From RPQJ01 sp963823535 (GTDB lineage: Bacteria; Pseudomonadota; Gammaproteobacteria; Steroidobacterales; Steroidobacteraceae), in the NCBI GenBank assembly GCA_963823535.1, contig CAWGLZ010000001.1:310001-374000 (forward strand): a stretch of DNA of 64,000 nucleotides. The letters are read 5' to 3'. Each line of letters begins with the position of its first letter. Within the stretch, counting starts at the first letter, position 1. Made by a program: the position numbers and the translations under genes. A model generated the notes under the pieces. It did not search any database. It was not told where the DNA came from and worked only from the letters and a program-made list of their open reading frames with translations. Positions 53,964 through 62,789 of this stretch are shown here, one piece after another.

Positions 53964-54773
53964 ATGCCTAAGAATTTTGCCAAGCGCCTGGTCGTCGCAC
54001 TCACAGCCGCAAGCCTGGGATTGGCGAGCATCTCCGCCAACGCCGTTCCATTCTTCTGGACCGACTGGCTCGGGAGCGATCTCGATACGGGCCCGGGTTT
54101 CCAGGCGCAGGGGATGATCACGACGTCCACGGCCACGGTCACCGTGACCTATACAAATCCAAGGGGGGTCGGGTTCTACGAGTCCGGCGGCGGTTCCGAC
54201 TGGTTCGCTGGGGGATCGGGACCGACCTCACCGTACACGAGCAGCCTGGTCGACAATCGTCCCCCGGGCGGCGACATCGTCGCACTGCAATACGCCGGCA
54301 CCCAGACGCTGCAGTTCTCCGAGGCGATCGCCAATCCGGTCTTCGCCTTCGTCAGCCTCAATCGCAATGGCTATGGGTTCGACCAGGACTTCGAGATCCT
54401 GAGCCTCGGCGGCGTGGACGGCAACGCGTGCGGGGTCTGGGGCTGCGGTGGCGCCGTCAAGCAGGTCGTCGATCTCGGTGGCGGTAATTTCGAGTACCGG
54501 CTGGTCGCAAACGACGTGGGTGGTACCGAGCCGCACGGCGCCCTGCGCTTCACCGGCGCCTTCGACACGGTGACGTGGAGAAGCCTCACCGACGAGTACT
54601 GGAATGGCTTCACGGTCGGTGTGCAGGGTACTGCCGTCGAGGTGCTCCCCTGCGAAATCGATCCGTCATTGCCGGAGTGTGGCCCGACTCCGACGCCGGA
54701 GCCTGGCACGCTGCTGCTGCTGGGTCTCGGCCTGCTCGGCCTGGGCGCGGCGAGGGAGCGAAGGTCGGACTGA
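53964..54773 (+). CDS. PEP-CTERM sorted extracellular protein
   Basis: 269 residues: signal peptide (MPKNFAKRLVVALTAASLGL...NA), a secreted middle region with aromatic and glycine-rich strands (YESGGGSDWFAGGSGP), two cysteine pairs, and the C-terminal PEP-CTERM signal (TPEPGTLLLLGLGLLGLG then ARERRSD). Such proteins are processed by exosortase and often belong to extracellular polymer/floc systems. Exosortase is not in the window. Promoter type fits sigma-54 control. Homologous PEP-CTERM proteins share only the tail, so the middle domain's role is open. Confidence 0.9.
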   Translation: MPKNFAKRLVVALTAASLGLASISANAVPFFWTDWLGSDLDTGPGFQAQGMITTSTATVTVTYTNPRGVGFYESGGGSDWFAGGSGPTSPYTSSLVDNRPPGGDIVALQYAGTQTLQFSEAIANPVFAFVSLNRNGYGFDQDFEILSLGGVDGNACGVWGCGGAVKQVVDLGGGNFEYRLVANDVGGTEPHGALRFTGAFDTVTWRSLTDEYWNGFTVGVQGTAVEVLPCEIDPSLPECGPTPTPEPGTLLLLGLGLLGLGAARERRSD

Positions 54774-54795
54774 GCGGTTGATTCGTCAGAAAGCG

Positions 54796-54830
54796 ACAGC
54801 CCGACCCTGCGGTCGGGCTGTCTGCTTTCT
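54796..54830 (+). terminator. Intrinsic terminator after PEP-CTERM gene
   Basis: Perfect 11-bp stem ACAGCCCGACC-CTGC-GGTCGGGCTGT, followed by CTGCTTTCT. Confidence 0.85.
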
Positions 54831-54889
54831 GCGTCGGTGTTCTGCTGGACGGGCGCCCCTGTGTGACGGGCTTGCGGCGCGCCGCGGAT

Positions 54890-54966
54890 TGGTCGGGATG
54901 AAAGGATTTGAACCTTCGACTCCTACGTCCCGAACGTAGTGCTCTACCAGGCTGAGCTACATCCCG
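54890..54966 (-). tRNA. tRNA-Pro (anticodon CGG), CCA encoded
   Basis: Reading the minus strand: CGGGATG acceptor stem, TAGCTCAGCCTGGTAGAGC D arm, CTACG-TTCGGGA-CGTAG anticodon arm with CGG in the loop, GGTTCAAATCC T arm, CATCCCG, discriminator A and encoded CCA (54890-54892). 77 bases, all stems pair. Confidence 0.95.
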
Positions 54967-54990
54967 ATGCCGGACCTGCCGGGATCCGGG

Positions 54991-55959
54991 TCAGAACGAA
55001 CGTCCGACCGCGAATTCCGCGAGCGCTCTAAGCGCCTGGGTGTGTACCGACTCGGGTAGCCGGCCCAGGGCCTCGATGGCGAGATCTTTCTCGCGCTGCG
55101 CGAGCCGGGCAGTGTACTCAAGGCCTCCGGCTGATTCAATCGTCCGTGTGATGACCGCGAGGTCGTCGAGGCCGCCGTTCTCCACCGCCACCCGCAGCCG
55201 CGACGTATCCTCGATCGAGGAGTGGGCCATGGCGTAGATCAAAGGCAGGGTCGGCTTGCCCTCGGCGAGGTCGTCGCCGACGTTCTTGCCGAGTTCGGCG
55301 CTGTCAGCGTTGTAGTCGAGGGCATCGTCCACCAGCTGGAAGGCGGTTCCCAGGTGGCGTCCGTAGTCGATCATGGCCTGCTCGACCTCACGAGGCGCGC
55401 CGGCGAGGACCGCCGCCATCTGGGCCCCGGCCTCGAAGAGCTTGGCCGTCTTGCGATAGATCACCTCGAGGTAGCGCTCCTCGGTGGTGTCCGGGTCGTG
55501 GGCGTTCATGAGCTGCAGCACCTCGCCCATGGCGATGGTGTTGGTCGCGTTGGCCATGACCTCGTGGATGCGCAGGTCGCCGAGGTCCACCATCATCTGG
55601 AAGGCGCGTGAATAGAGGTAATCGCCCACGAGGACGCTCGCCTCGTTGCCGAAGACGTGGTTGGCCGTGTCGCGGCCGCGACGCAGGTCGGAGCCGTCGA
55701 CCACGTCGTCGTGCAGCAGGGTGGCGGTGTGGATGAACTCGATGATTGCGGCCGCGTCGACGTGCTGTTCGCCCGTGTAGCCGCAGGCCCGTGCCGCCAG
55801 CAGGACGCTCAAGGGTCGGAGGCGTTTGCCGCCGGCACCGATGATGTACTGGGACACCTGGTTGACGAGCACCACGTCGCTCGCGAGGCGGGCGACGATC
55901 ACCTCGTCGAGGCGGCGGAGTTCGTCCGCCACCGGCTGCCTGATCTGCTCGAGTTGCAT
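54991..55959 (-). CDS. ispB: Octaprenyl diphosphate synthase (IspB)
   Basis: 322 residues; starts at ATG 55959, matching the N-terminus of E. coli IspB (MQLEQI here, MNLEKI there). First aspartate-rich motif LLHDDVVDGSDLRRG (~82-96), second FQLVDDALDYNAD (~207-219), lysine/arginine pattern GGKRLRPLSVLLAARACGY. Builds the C40 tail of ubiquinone from farnesyl diphosphate and isopentenyl diphosphate. Divergent from rplU as in many gammaproteobacteria. Confidence 0.95.
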   Translation of the reverse strand: MQLEQIRQPVADELRRLDEVIVARLASDVVLVNQVSQYIIGAGGKRLRPLSVLLAARACGYTGEQHVDAAAIIEFIHTATLLHDDVVDGSDLRRGRDTANHVFGNEASVLVGDYLYSRAFQMMVDLGDLRIHEVMANATNTIAMGEVLQLMNAHDPDTTEERYLEVIYRKTAKLFEAGAQMAAVLAGAPREVEQAMIDYGRHLGTAFQLVDDALDYNADSAELGKNVGDDLAEGKPTLPLIYAMAHSSIEDTSRLRVAVENGGLDDLAVITRTIESAGGLEYTARLAQREKDLAIEALGRLPESVHTQALRALAEFAVGRSF

Positions 55960-56040
55960 CCTCGCCACGGCCCCTGAAAAATGACGGCGCATGGTACCCG
56001 GACCGCCTTGGCCAGGGAATGGCTGGATTCCCGTAAGCGC

Positions 56041-56069
56041 TTGATTCGGGCGGGCAGGCCCCGTAAACT
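56041..56069 (+). promoter_or_regulatory. Sigma-70 promoter for rplU-rpmA
   Basis: TTGATT (56041-56046), 17 bases, TAAACT (56064-56069). Start expected near 56076, about 45 bases before the rplU ATG. Confidence 0.7.
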
Positions 56070-56121
56070 TCCGCGTCTTTCTGCCGGGGCGTGTCCCTGG
56101 CCCCTGTGGAGTTCCAAGGAT

Positions 56122-56433
56122 ATGTACGCGGTCATTGCGACGGGCGGCAAGCAGTACCGTGTCGCCGAAGGCGACGTGGTGCGTTTCGAGAAGCTCCCGG
56201 CCGAGCCGGGCGCGGACGTTGAGTTCGATAAGGTCCTGGTCGTGGGCCAGGGCGCGGACATCAAGGTCGGCAAGCCCTATGTCGAGGGCAGCAAGGTCAT
56301 CGGTACCGTGCAGTCGCACGGCAAGGGCGACAAGGTGCGGATCGTCAAGTTCCGGCGCCGCAAGCACTACCTGCGGCAGGGCACGCATCGCCAGCACTAC
56401 ACCGAAGTGAAGATCACGGGCATCTCGGGCTGA
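56122..56433 (+). CDS. rplU: 50S ribosomal protein L21
   Basis: 103 residues, the same as E. coli L21. Diagnostic MYAVIATGGKQYRVAEGDVV start and FRRRKHYLRQGTHRQHYTEV near the end. First gene of the rplU-rpmA pair; L27 follows after 29 bases. Confidence 0.98.
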   Translation: MYAVIATGGKQYRVAEGDVVRFEKLPAEPGADVEFDKVLVVGQGADIKVGKPYVEGSKVIGTVQSHGKGDKVRIVKFRRRKHYLRQGTHRQHYTEVKITGISG

Positions 56434-56462
56434 GCCCGAGATGCCGCTGAAGGAGACGAGCC

Positions 56463-56726
56463 ATGGCACATAAGAAGGCAGGCGGCAGTACCAAGAACGG
56501 CCGCGAGTCAGAGAGCAAGCGACTGGGCCTGAAGAAGTTCGGCGGCCAGCGCGTGGTGGCGGGCAACATCCTGGTCCGCCAGCGTGGCACGCAGTACCGG
56601 GCCGGCGACAACGTCGGCATCGGCACGGACCACACCCTGTTCGCGCTGACGGACGGTACGGTACAGTTCCGGCGCAAGGGCCCGCAGCAGCGCGTCCACG
56701 TGTTCGTGGACCCTGCGTCGAACTGA
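56463..56726 (+). CDS. rpmA: 50S ribosomal protein L27
   Basis: 87 residues, starting MAHKKAGGSTKNGRESESKR, which extends to the peptidyl-transferase centre; no N-terminal cleavage extension of the Firmicutes type. Followed by a strong terminator. Confidence 0.98.
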   Translation: MAHKKAGGSTKNGRESESKRLGLKKFGGQRVVAGNILVRQRGTQYRAGDNVGIGTDHTLFALTDGTVQFRRKGPQQRVHVFVDPASN

Positions 56727-56751
56727 TCCGGCCGACATCCCGAGCATCGCG

Positions 56752-56782
56752 AAGGCCCCGGCAACCCCGGGGCCTTTGCTTT
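56752..56782 (+). terminator. Intrinsic terminator after rpmA
   Basis: Stem AAGGCCCCGG-CAACC-CCGGGGCCTT (56752-56776) followed by TGCTTTT. Confidence 0.85.
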
Positions 56783-56835
56783 TCCGGGGCGCCTGTCTTT
56801 CACTACCCCCACGTCCACCCCGCAGTTTCCCCAAC

Positions 56836-57879
56836 ATGAAGTTCGTCGACGAAGCCACGATCAAGGTCCAGGCCGGCAACGGCGGGCGCGGCATGGTGAG
56901 CTTCCGCCGCGAGAAATTCATCCCGTTCGGCGGCCCGGACGGCGGCGACGGGGGCACCGGCGGCAGTATTCACCTCGTCGCGCAGAAGGGGCTCAATACG
57001 CTCGCCGATTTCCGCTACAAGCGCAGTTTCAAGGCGCAGAACGGCGAGCCCGGCGGCAGCGCCGACTGCAGCGGCCGGGGCGGGGAGGATCTCGAGGTCG
57101 TGGTGCCGGTGGGCACGGTCATCTACGACACCGAGACGGACGAGACGCTCGGTGACCTGACGCACGACGGGGAGCGCATCCTCGTCGCGCGCGGCGGCCG
57201 GGGCGGCCTCGGCAACCAGCATTTCAAGAGCAGCACGAACCGCGCGCCGCGCCGGGCAACGCCGGGGTATCCGGGGGAGCAGCGCGAGCTGCGCCTCGAA
57301 CTGAAGCTCATCGCCGACGTCGGCCTGCTGGGACTGCCGAATGCCGGCAAATCGACGCTCATCAGCGTCGTCTCGGCCGCGCGCCCGCGCGTCGCCGACT
57401 ACCCCTTCACCACGCTGCACCCGAACCTGGGGGTCGTGTACGTCGGCGAGCACAAGAGCTTCGTCATGGCCGACATCCCGGGGCTGATCGAGGGCGCTGC
57501 GGAGGGCGCCGGGCTCGGCATCCGATTCCTGAAACACCTGCAGCGCACGCGACTGCTGCTGCACCTCGTCGACATCGCACCACCCGACCCGGAGGCGGAC
57601 CCGGTCAAGGACGTGCGTGCAATCGCGGCCGAGCTCAAGAAATTCAGTCCCGAACTCGCCGGCCGCGAGCGCTGGCTGGTGCTGAACAAGCTCGACCTGA
57701 TGCCGGCGGCCGAGGGCGAGAAGCGCTGCAAGGAGATCGTGCGGCGCCTGCGCTGGAAGGGTCCGGTGTTCCGGATGTCGGGCGCGACCCGCGCCGGCAC
57801 CCAGGAACTCTGCCAGGCCGTGATGCGACGGCTGGACGAACTGGCCGCCGAGTCGCCGCGGGCCGAGGCCGAGGACTGA
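56836..57879 (+). CDS. obgE: Obg-family GTPase
   Basis: 347 residues from ATG 56836. Glycine-rich Obg fold at the N-terminus (GGPDGGDGGTGGSIHLVAQ), then G motifs GLPNAGKST (G1, ~166-174), YPFTTLHPN (switch I), DIPGLIEGAAEGAG (G3) and NKLDLM (G4). Acts in late 50S subunit assembly. Standard place after rpmA. C-terminal domain short (OCT not seen). Confidence 0.97.
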   Translation: MKFVDEATIKVQAGNGGRGMVSFRREKFIPFGGPDGGDGGTGGSIHLVAQKGLNTLADFRYKRSFKAQNGEPGGSADCSGRGGEDLEVVVPVGTVIYDTETDETLGDLTHDGERILVARGGRGGLGNQHFKSSTNRAPRRATPGYPGEQRELRLELKLIADVGLLGLPNAGKSTLISVVSAARPRVADYPFTTLHPNLGVVYVGEHKSFVMADIPGLIEGAAEGAGLGIRFLKHLQRTRLLLHLVDIAPPDPEADPVKDVRAIAAELKKFSPELAGRERWLVLNKLDLMPAAEGEKRCKEIVRRLRWKGPVFRMSGATRAGTQELCQAVMRRLDELAAESPRAEAED

Positions 57880-57884
57880 AAGCG

Positions 57885-59696
57885 GTGCGGTTGCCGCCGC
57901 TCGCGGCCGGTGTCGCCGTCCTGGCCTGTGTTCTCGGGGTCCAGGCTGTCGCCGCCGTGCGGGATGTGGCGACACTGCCCGGCATCGCACAATGGGCGTC
58001 GGTCATCCAGTCGAGTCCCGCGGAACGACGGCTGCACGAGCAGCGCCTGCTCGACTGGGTCCGGCAAGGCAACGATCCGCGGGCGCTCGCCTACCTCGAT
58101 GCGCTTTCGGAAAAGCAGCCGGCCGTCGCGGCCGCGCTGCACGAGACACTGGCCGGCGTGTACGTCCACGACCGCCGGCTCTTCCGGGCGACGCAGCATC
58201 TCGATGCCATTCCGGCCGACCTGACGACGGACCAGTCGCGCTACCTCGGCGCCGTCATCGCGGCCCGGCAGCAGCGCCTGGAGGACGCCGGGCGGGCGTT
58301 CGACGAACTGGCACGACGCCTCCCCGACGACCCCGTCATCGCGCGTGACCAGGCGCAGATTGCATCGCTGCTCGGTCGGCATGCCGTGGCCGCGGCCGCC
58401 ACCGAACGTCTGCTGAAGCTGCAGCCCGGGAATGGCTGGGCGACGCTCGTGCTCGCCCGTGCCCGCATGCAGCAGGGACGCGCCCAGGATGCCGAGCGCC
58501 TGCTCGAGGGATTGCTGGCCCGGGAACCTCGCAACGGCCAGGCGGCGCTTACGCTCGGGCTGCTGCAACTGGCAAGGGGCTCGGTGCAGGAGGCGCGGAC
58601 GTCGTTCGCGCGCGCGCGGGTGATCGGGGCGGGCGATGCCACGCCCTACGTGGCGGAAGCCGCGGCAGCGCTGCTGCTGGGCGAGCGAGCGGCTGCGCGG
58701 GCCGCGTCGGCGGGTGCCTGGAAGCAGAACCCGGCCGACCCGCTGGCCGGGTTGTCCGCGGTTCTCGCACACGAGGGCGCGCTGCCTCCGCCGATCCGGG
58801 GCAGCGCCCGGTCGGTGGCCGCGAGCCTGTACCCGGACCTCGAGACCGAGCCATTGGCGGCCGTGGTTGGCACCGAACTCGCCTCCACGGGCCAGGCCGC
58901 CGAGGTGGCGACGGCCAGCCTGCTGGCCAAGGCGTGGTCCCCACGGGCCGCCCTGGACTGGCTCGCTGCCCGGCCGGCCGAGGGTGCGGCCGGTCCCCTA
59001 CGGCAACTGACGGCCATCCGGGCGGCCCTCGAGGCGGGAGACCTGCGGCGGGCCGGGGACGGCATCGCCGCCCTGGAGCGCGGCTCCGGTCGGGGCCTGG
59101 TCGGGCCCGCCGTGCAGGCGGCCGCGCTCGCAGCACGCCGCAACGATGCCGCGGGCGCCCGCGCCGCGATGGATCGTGCCGCGGCCCTGGCGCCCGGGTC
59201 CGCGCGGATCGCGGCGCTGGCGGGGGATCTCGAGCTTGCGCTGGGCGAACCGGCGAAGGCCGTCCCATTCTTCCGGGCGGCACTGGAGGGGTGGCCCCGC
59301 GATCCCAGGCTGCTCAACCAGCTCGCGGCGTCGCTGGCACTGGTCGGTTCGCGGAGGGACTGGGAGGAGGCGCTGTCGCTGGCCGAGGCTGGGCTGCGGC
59401 AGCAGCCTCACTACCTGCTCCGCGCCAACCTGCTGGATACCCGCGCCGACCTGCTCCACCGGCTCGGCCGGACGGGCGAGGCCTACGCTGCTTATCGCGA
59501 GCTTTCGACGACGGTCGGGGGCATGACCACGCCGGAACAGTGGCACCGGCTGGGCGAGCTCGCGATGGCGGCCCGGAACTCGGCGCTTGCACGCAAGGCG
59601 TTTGAGGAGGCCCTGGACTATGGTCGCGAATACCCCGGTCGTGACAGGGCCGTCGCGGGGCTCGATTCGCTGTCGTCGTCGCCCGCTCCAGAATGA
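57885..59696 (+). CDS. TPR-repeat protein, exported
   Basis: 603 residues from GTG 57885, five bases after obgE. Signal-like N-terminus (PPLAAGVAVLACVLGVQAVA). The remainder is TPR-like helical hairpins rich in Ala and Arg (WATLVLARARMQQGRAQDAE; ARIAALAGDLELALGEPAKA; ...LARKAFEEALDYGREYPGRD). General TPR scaffold; related by type, not visibly by sequence, to the TPR proteins in units A and B. A role in PEP-CTERM/EPS secretion (TPR protein PrsT type) is possible but unsupported. Confidence 0.6.
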   Translation: MRLPPLAAGVAVLACVLGVQAVAAVRDVATLPGIAQWASVIQSSPAERRLHEQRLLDWVRQGNDPRALAYLDALSEKQPAVAAALHETLAGVYVHDRRLFRATQHLDAIPADLTTDQSRYLGAVIAARQQRLEDAGRAFDELARRLPDDPVIARDQAQIASLLGRHAVAAAATERLLKLQPGNGWATLVLARARMQQGRAQDAERLLEGLLAREPRNGQAALTLGLLQLARGSVQEARTSFARARVIGAGDATPYVAEAAAALLLGERAAARAASAGAWKQNPADPLAGLSAVLAHEGALPPPIRGSARSVAASLYPDLETEPLAAVVGTELASTGQAAEVATASLLAKAWSPRAALDWLAARPAEGAAGPLRQLTAIRAALEAGDLRRAGDGIAALERGSGRGLVGPAVQAAALAARRNDAAGARAAMDRAAALAPGSARIAALAGDLELALGEPAKAVPFFRAALEGWPRDPRLLNQLAASLALVGSRRDWEEALSLAEAGLRQQPHYLLRANLLDTRADLLHRLGRTGEAYAAYRELSTTVGGMTTPEQWHRLGELAMAARNSALARKAFEEALDYGREYPGRDRAVAGLDSLSSSPAPE

Positions 59697-59722
59697 AAAA
59701 GCCGGCGCGAGGCCGGCTTTTT
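59697..59722. terminator. Bidirectional terminator between TPR gene and rpsT
   Basis: Stem AAAAGCCGGC-GCGAG-GCCGGCTTTT with A-run on one side and T-run on the other, so it can serve both convergent genes. Confidence 0.88.
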
Positions 59723-59742
59723 CGAGACTCTGCGCAGTCCGC

Positions 59743-60012
59743 TCAGCTGGCGGCGAGCGCCTTGACCTTCGCGTTCAGCTCGCGCTTGTGCCGCGCCGCC
59801 TTGTTGCGATGGATGATGCCCTTGTTGACCATCGTGTCGATGACGGGCTGCGCGGCCTTGTAGGCCTCGACTGCCTCGGCCTTGTTTCCGGCGCTGACGG
59901 CGTTCAGCACCTTCTTGACGGAGGTGCGCAGCCGGGAGCGGGCGGCCATGTTGTGGGCGCGGCGCTTGACGGACTGCTTGGCGCGCTTTTCCGAGGACTT
60001 GATGTTCGCCAC
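59743..60012 (-). CDS. rpsT: 30S ribosomal protein S20
   Basis: 89 residues, MANIKSSEKRAKQSVKRRAH start, KGIIHRNKAARHKRELNAKV end: the usual S20. Divergent from murJ, the typical gammaproteobacterial order. Confidence 0.98.
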   Translation of the reverse strand: MANIKSSEKRAKQSVKRRAHNMAARSRLRTSVKKVLNAVSAGNKAEAVEAYKAAQPVIDTMVNKGIIHRNKAARHKRELNAKVKALAAS

Positions 60013-60038
60013 GAATCGGTCTCCAAATTGAGCCGCGC

Positions 60039-60067
60039 ATTCTGGCGGAGGATGCGATTCCGGTCAA
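60039..60067 (-). promoter_or_regulatory. Sigma-70 promoter for rpsT
   Basis: On the minus strand: TTGACC (60067-60062), 17 bases, CAGAAT (60044-60039). Confidence 0.6.
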
Positions 60068-60139
60068 CCCTCGCTATAGTGCCGCCGGCATGCCGACCAC
60101 TCCGGCCGCCCGAGCCCTGACAGTCATCGAGGACACCGC

Positions 60140-61738
60140 TTGAGCGGCGGCTTTTTCAAGAGCACGAGCATCGTCGGCGCCTTCACCCTGCTGTCACGGG
60201 TGACCGGCCTGCTGCGCGACATGGTCTATTCGCGCATGTTCGGGGCGGGCGTCCTGATGGACGCCTTCCTGGTGGCGTTCAAGATCCCGAACTTCATGCG
60301 GCGCCTGTTCGCCGAGGGGGCCTTTTCGCAGGCCTTCGTCCCCGTCGTCTCCGAATACAAGATACGCCGGTCGCACGACGAGGTGCGGGAACTCGTGGAC
60401 GGCGCGGCGGGCACCCTGGCGTGGTTCCTCACGGCCGTGACCATCGTGGGAGTCGTTGCCGCGCCGCTGCTGGTGCTGCTCTTCGCCCCGGGATTCCGCC
60501 TCGACGCGGGCAAATTCGACCTCACGGTCGAGATGCTGCGCTGGACGTTCCCCTACCTGCTGTTCATCTCGCTGGCGGCGGTCGCCGCCGGCGTGCTGAA
60601 CAGCTACGGCCGGTTTGCCGTGCCGGCGCTGACCTCGACGCTGATGAACCTGGTGATGATCGTGTTCGCGGCGTGGATTGCCCCGGGATTCGAGCGACCC
60701 GGCGTCGTGCTCGCAATCGGCGTGTTCGTGGCGGGCGTGGTGCAGCTCGCGTTCCAGGTGCCGTTCATGGCCAGGCTCGGGCTGCTGCGACGGCCGCGCT
60801 GGCGCTGGGGACACGAAGGCGTGCGCCGGATCGGCCGCCTGATGCTGCCCGCCATCTTCGGCTCCTCCGTCTCGCAGGTGGCGCTGCTGCTCGACACGCT
60901 GATCGCGTCCTTCCTCGCGACGGGCAGCATCGCGTGGCTGTACTACGCCGACCGCCTGATGGAGTTTCCGCTCGGCGTGTTCAGCATCGCTCTCGCGACC
61001 GTGATCCTGCCGGGACTCGCGGCGCACCACGCGGCGCAGGCCCCGGAGCGGTTCACCGCCACGCTGGACTGGGCGCTGCGCCTGACGGTCGTCGTGGTCC
61101 TGCCGGCGACCGTGGCGCTCGTGGTGCTGGCCGGACCGCTCACCGTGACGATCTTCCACTACGGCAAGTTCGACGAGCACGACGTGCGCATGTCGTCGCT
61201 GGCGCTCATGGCCTACGCAAGCGGCCTGCTCGCGTTCAGCATGGTCAAGGTGCTTGCGCCGGGATATTTCGCGCGGCAGGACACGCGCACGCCGGTGCGG
61301 ATCGGCGTCCAGTCGCTCGGCGTGAACATCGGGCTCAATCTCCTGATCGTCCTGCCGCTCGCCCTGGCGTACCCGGGACGGCCCGGACTGCACGCGCTGC
61401 TCGCCCTCAACAACGGCATCGGCGCCTGGTACAACTCGACGATGCTGTATCGCGGTCTGCGCCGGCAGGGCGTGCTGCACCACGCCTCCGGCTGGCGGCG
61501 AATGTTGTGGCAGGTGGCGGCCGGCAACGTGCTCATGGTGGCCTTCCTGTGGTGGGTCGCCGGGGACACGCAACGCTGGGTCGAGATGGGTGCCTGGGCG
61601 CGCGCGCAGTGGATGACCCTGCTGGTCGTGGGCGGCGGCGGCATCTATTTCGCCACGCTGTACATTCTCGGCATGCGCGTCCACGAGTTGCGCGTGCGGC
61701 CGGCCGGGCCTGCGCCGCAGTCCGCTGCGCCGCAGTGA
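60140..61738 (+). CDS. murJ: Lipid II flippase MurJ
   Basis: 532 residues with ~14 membrane helices, from a TTG start (SGGFFKSTSIVGAFTLLSRV). Family motifs: LLRDMVYSRMFGAGVLMDAF, FKIPNFMRRLFAEGAFSQAF, and VAAGVLNSYGRFAVPALTST. Flips lipid II to the periplasm for peptidoglycan synthesis. A TATAGT near 60075 is a possible -10. Confidence 0.96.
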   Translation: MSGGFFKSTSIVGAFTLLSRVTGLLRDMVYSRMFGAGVLMDAFLVAFKIPNFMRRLFAEGAFSQAFVPVVSEYKIRRSHDEVRELVDGAAGTLAWFLTAVTIVGVVAAPLLVLLFAPGFRLDAGKFDLTVEMLRWTFPYLLFISLAAVAAGVLNSYGRFAVPALTSTLMNLVMIVFAAWIAPGFERPGVVLAIGVFVAGVVQLAFQVPFMARLGLLRRPRWRWGHEGVRRIGRLMLPAIFGSSVSQVALLLDTLIASFLATGSIAWLYYADRLMEFPLGVFSIALATVILPGLAAHHAAQAPERFTATLDWALRLTVVVVLPATVALVVLAGPLTVTIFHYGKFDEHDVRMSSLALMAYASGLLAFSMVKVLAPGYFARQDTRTPVRIGVQSLGVNIGLNLLIVLPLALAYPGRPGLHALLALNNGIGAWYNSTMLYRGLRRQGVLHHASGWRRMLWQVAAGNVLMVAFLWWVAGDTQRWVEMGAWARAQWMTLLVVGGGGIYFATLYILGMRVHELRVRPAGPAPQSAAPQ

Positions 61739-61782
61739 CCGGCGCGGCGGCAACACCAGAAGTTCAAAGGCCGGCACCGTCG

Positions 61783-62709
61783 ATGGAACTGATCCGAGGC
61801 ATTCACAACCTGCGCGGGCGACACCGCGGCTGCGTCGTGACCATCGGCAACTACGACGGCGTGCACCGCGGCCACCAGCACATGATCGCAGCGGTGCGCG
61901 AGAAGGCGACGGAGCTCGGTGTGCCGGCGGTGGTCGTGACGTTCGAGCCGACGCCGCGCGAGTTCTTCGAGGGCGCGTCGGCACCGTCCCGGCTCACGCG
62001 CCTGCGCGAGAAACTGGAGGCGCTGGCACTCTACGGCGTGGACCGTGTCGTGGTCCTGCGCTTCGACCGGCGCATGCAGGCCATGGGCGCCGACGAATTC
62101 ATCGAACGCCTGCTGGTGAACGGCCTCGGTGTCCGCCACATGGTCGTGGGCCATGATTTCCACTTTGCCCGCCGGCGCGAAGGCACGGTCGCGACACTGC
62201 ACGCCGCGGGCTCGGCGCACGGGTTCACGGTGGAGGAGGTCGACCAGTTCCTGGTCGACGGTGAGCGGGTGAGCAGTTCGCTGGTGCGCGAGGCGCTCAA
62301 CCGCGGCGATATGGAGCGGGCCACGCGCTTGCTCGGTCGCCCGTACCGCATGGCGGGGCGCGTCCGTCTCGGCAGGAAGCTCGGGCGAACGCTGGGATTC
62401 CCCACCGCCAACCTCGCACTGCATCGCAAGGTCGTGCCGCTGTGGGGCATCTTCGCGGTGCGGGTCAGTGGGGCCGGGCTGTCCAATCATCCGGCCGTGT
62501 CGAGTCTCGGCACCCGCCCGACGGTCAACGGCACGGATCCGCTCCTCGAGGTGCACCTGTTCGACTTCGACGACGACCTCTACGGACAGTATCTGGACGT
62601 GGACTTCATCGCGCGCCTGCGCGACGAGCAGAAATTTCCGTCCATCGAGGCGCTGGTCGCGCAAATGCATCGCGATGCGGCGGCTGCCCGCACGGTGCTG
62701 GGCATCTAA
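61783..62709 (+). CDS. ribF: Bifunctional riboflavin kinase / FAD synthetase
   Basis: 308 residues from ATG 61783, giving MELIRGIHNLRGRHRGCVVT, the standard start. GTG 61735 is in frame and overlaps the murJ stop, so the true start may be 16 residues earlier. FAD synthetase part with IGNYDGVHRGHQHM, then the kinase part with GRTLGFPTANL. Makes FMN and FAD. It lies between murJ and ileS as expected. Confidence 0.96.
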   Translation: MELIRGIHNLRGRHRGCVVTIGNYDGVHRGHQHMIAAVREKATELGVPAVVVTFEPTPREFFEGASAPSRLTRLREKLEALALYGVDRVVVLRFDRRMQAMGADEFIERLLVNGLGVRHMVVGHDFHFARRREGTVATLHAAGSAHGFTVEEVDQFLVDGERVSSSLVREALNRGDMERATRLLGRPYRMAGRVRLGRKLGRTLGFPTANLALHRKVVPLWGIFAVRVSGAGLSNHPAVSSLGTRPTVNGTDPLLEVHLFDFDDDLYGQYLDVDFIARLRDEQKFPSIEALVAQMHRDAAAARTVLGI

Positions 62710-62789
62710 GCGATGGAAAAATAGAGCAATTTCCGTCAGGATGCTCCGTTCGCCCTCCCGTCTACCCCCGACCACGATTTCCCTCCGCG

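Noticed and set aside
57885..59696. TPR gene after obgE as a third Glt-type TPR subunit
   Set aside because: Only the repeat type is shared. There is no motor gene or riboswitch nearby and no shared motif with the unit A and B proteins.
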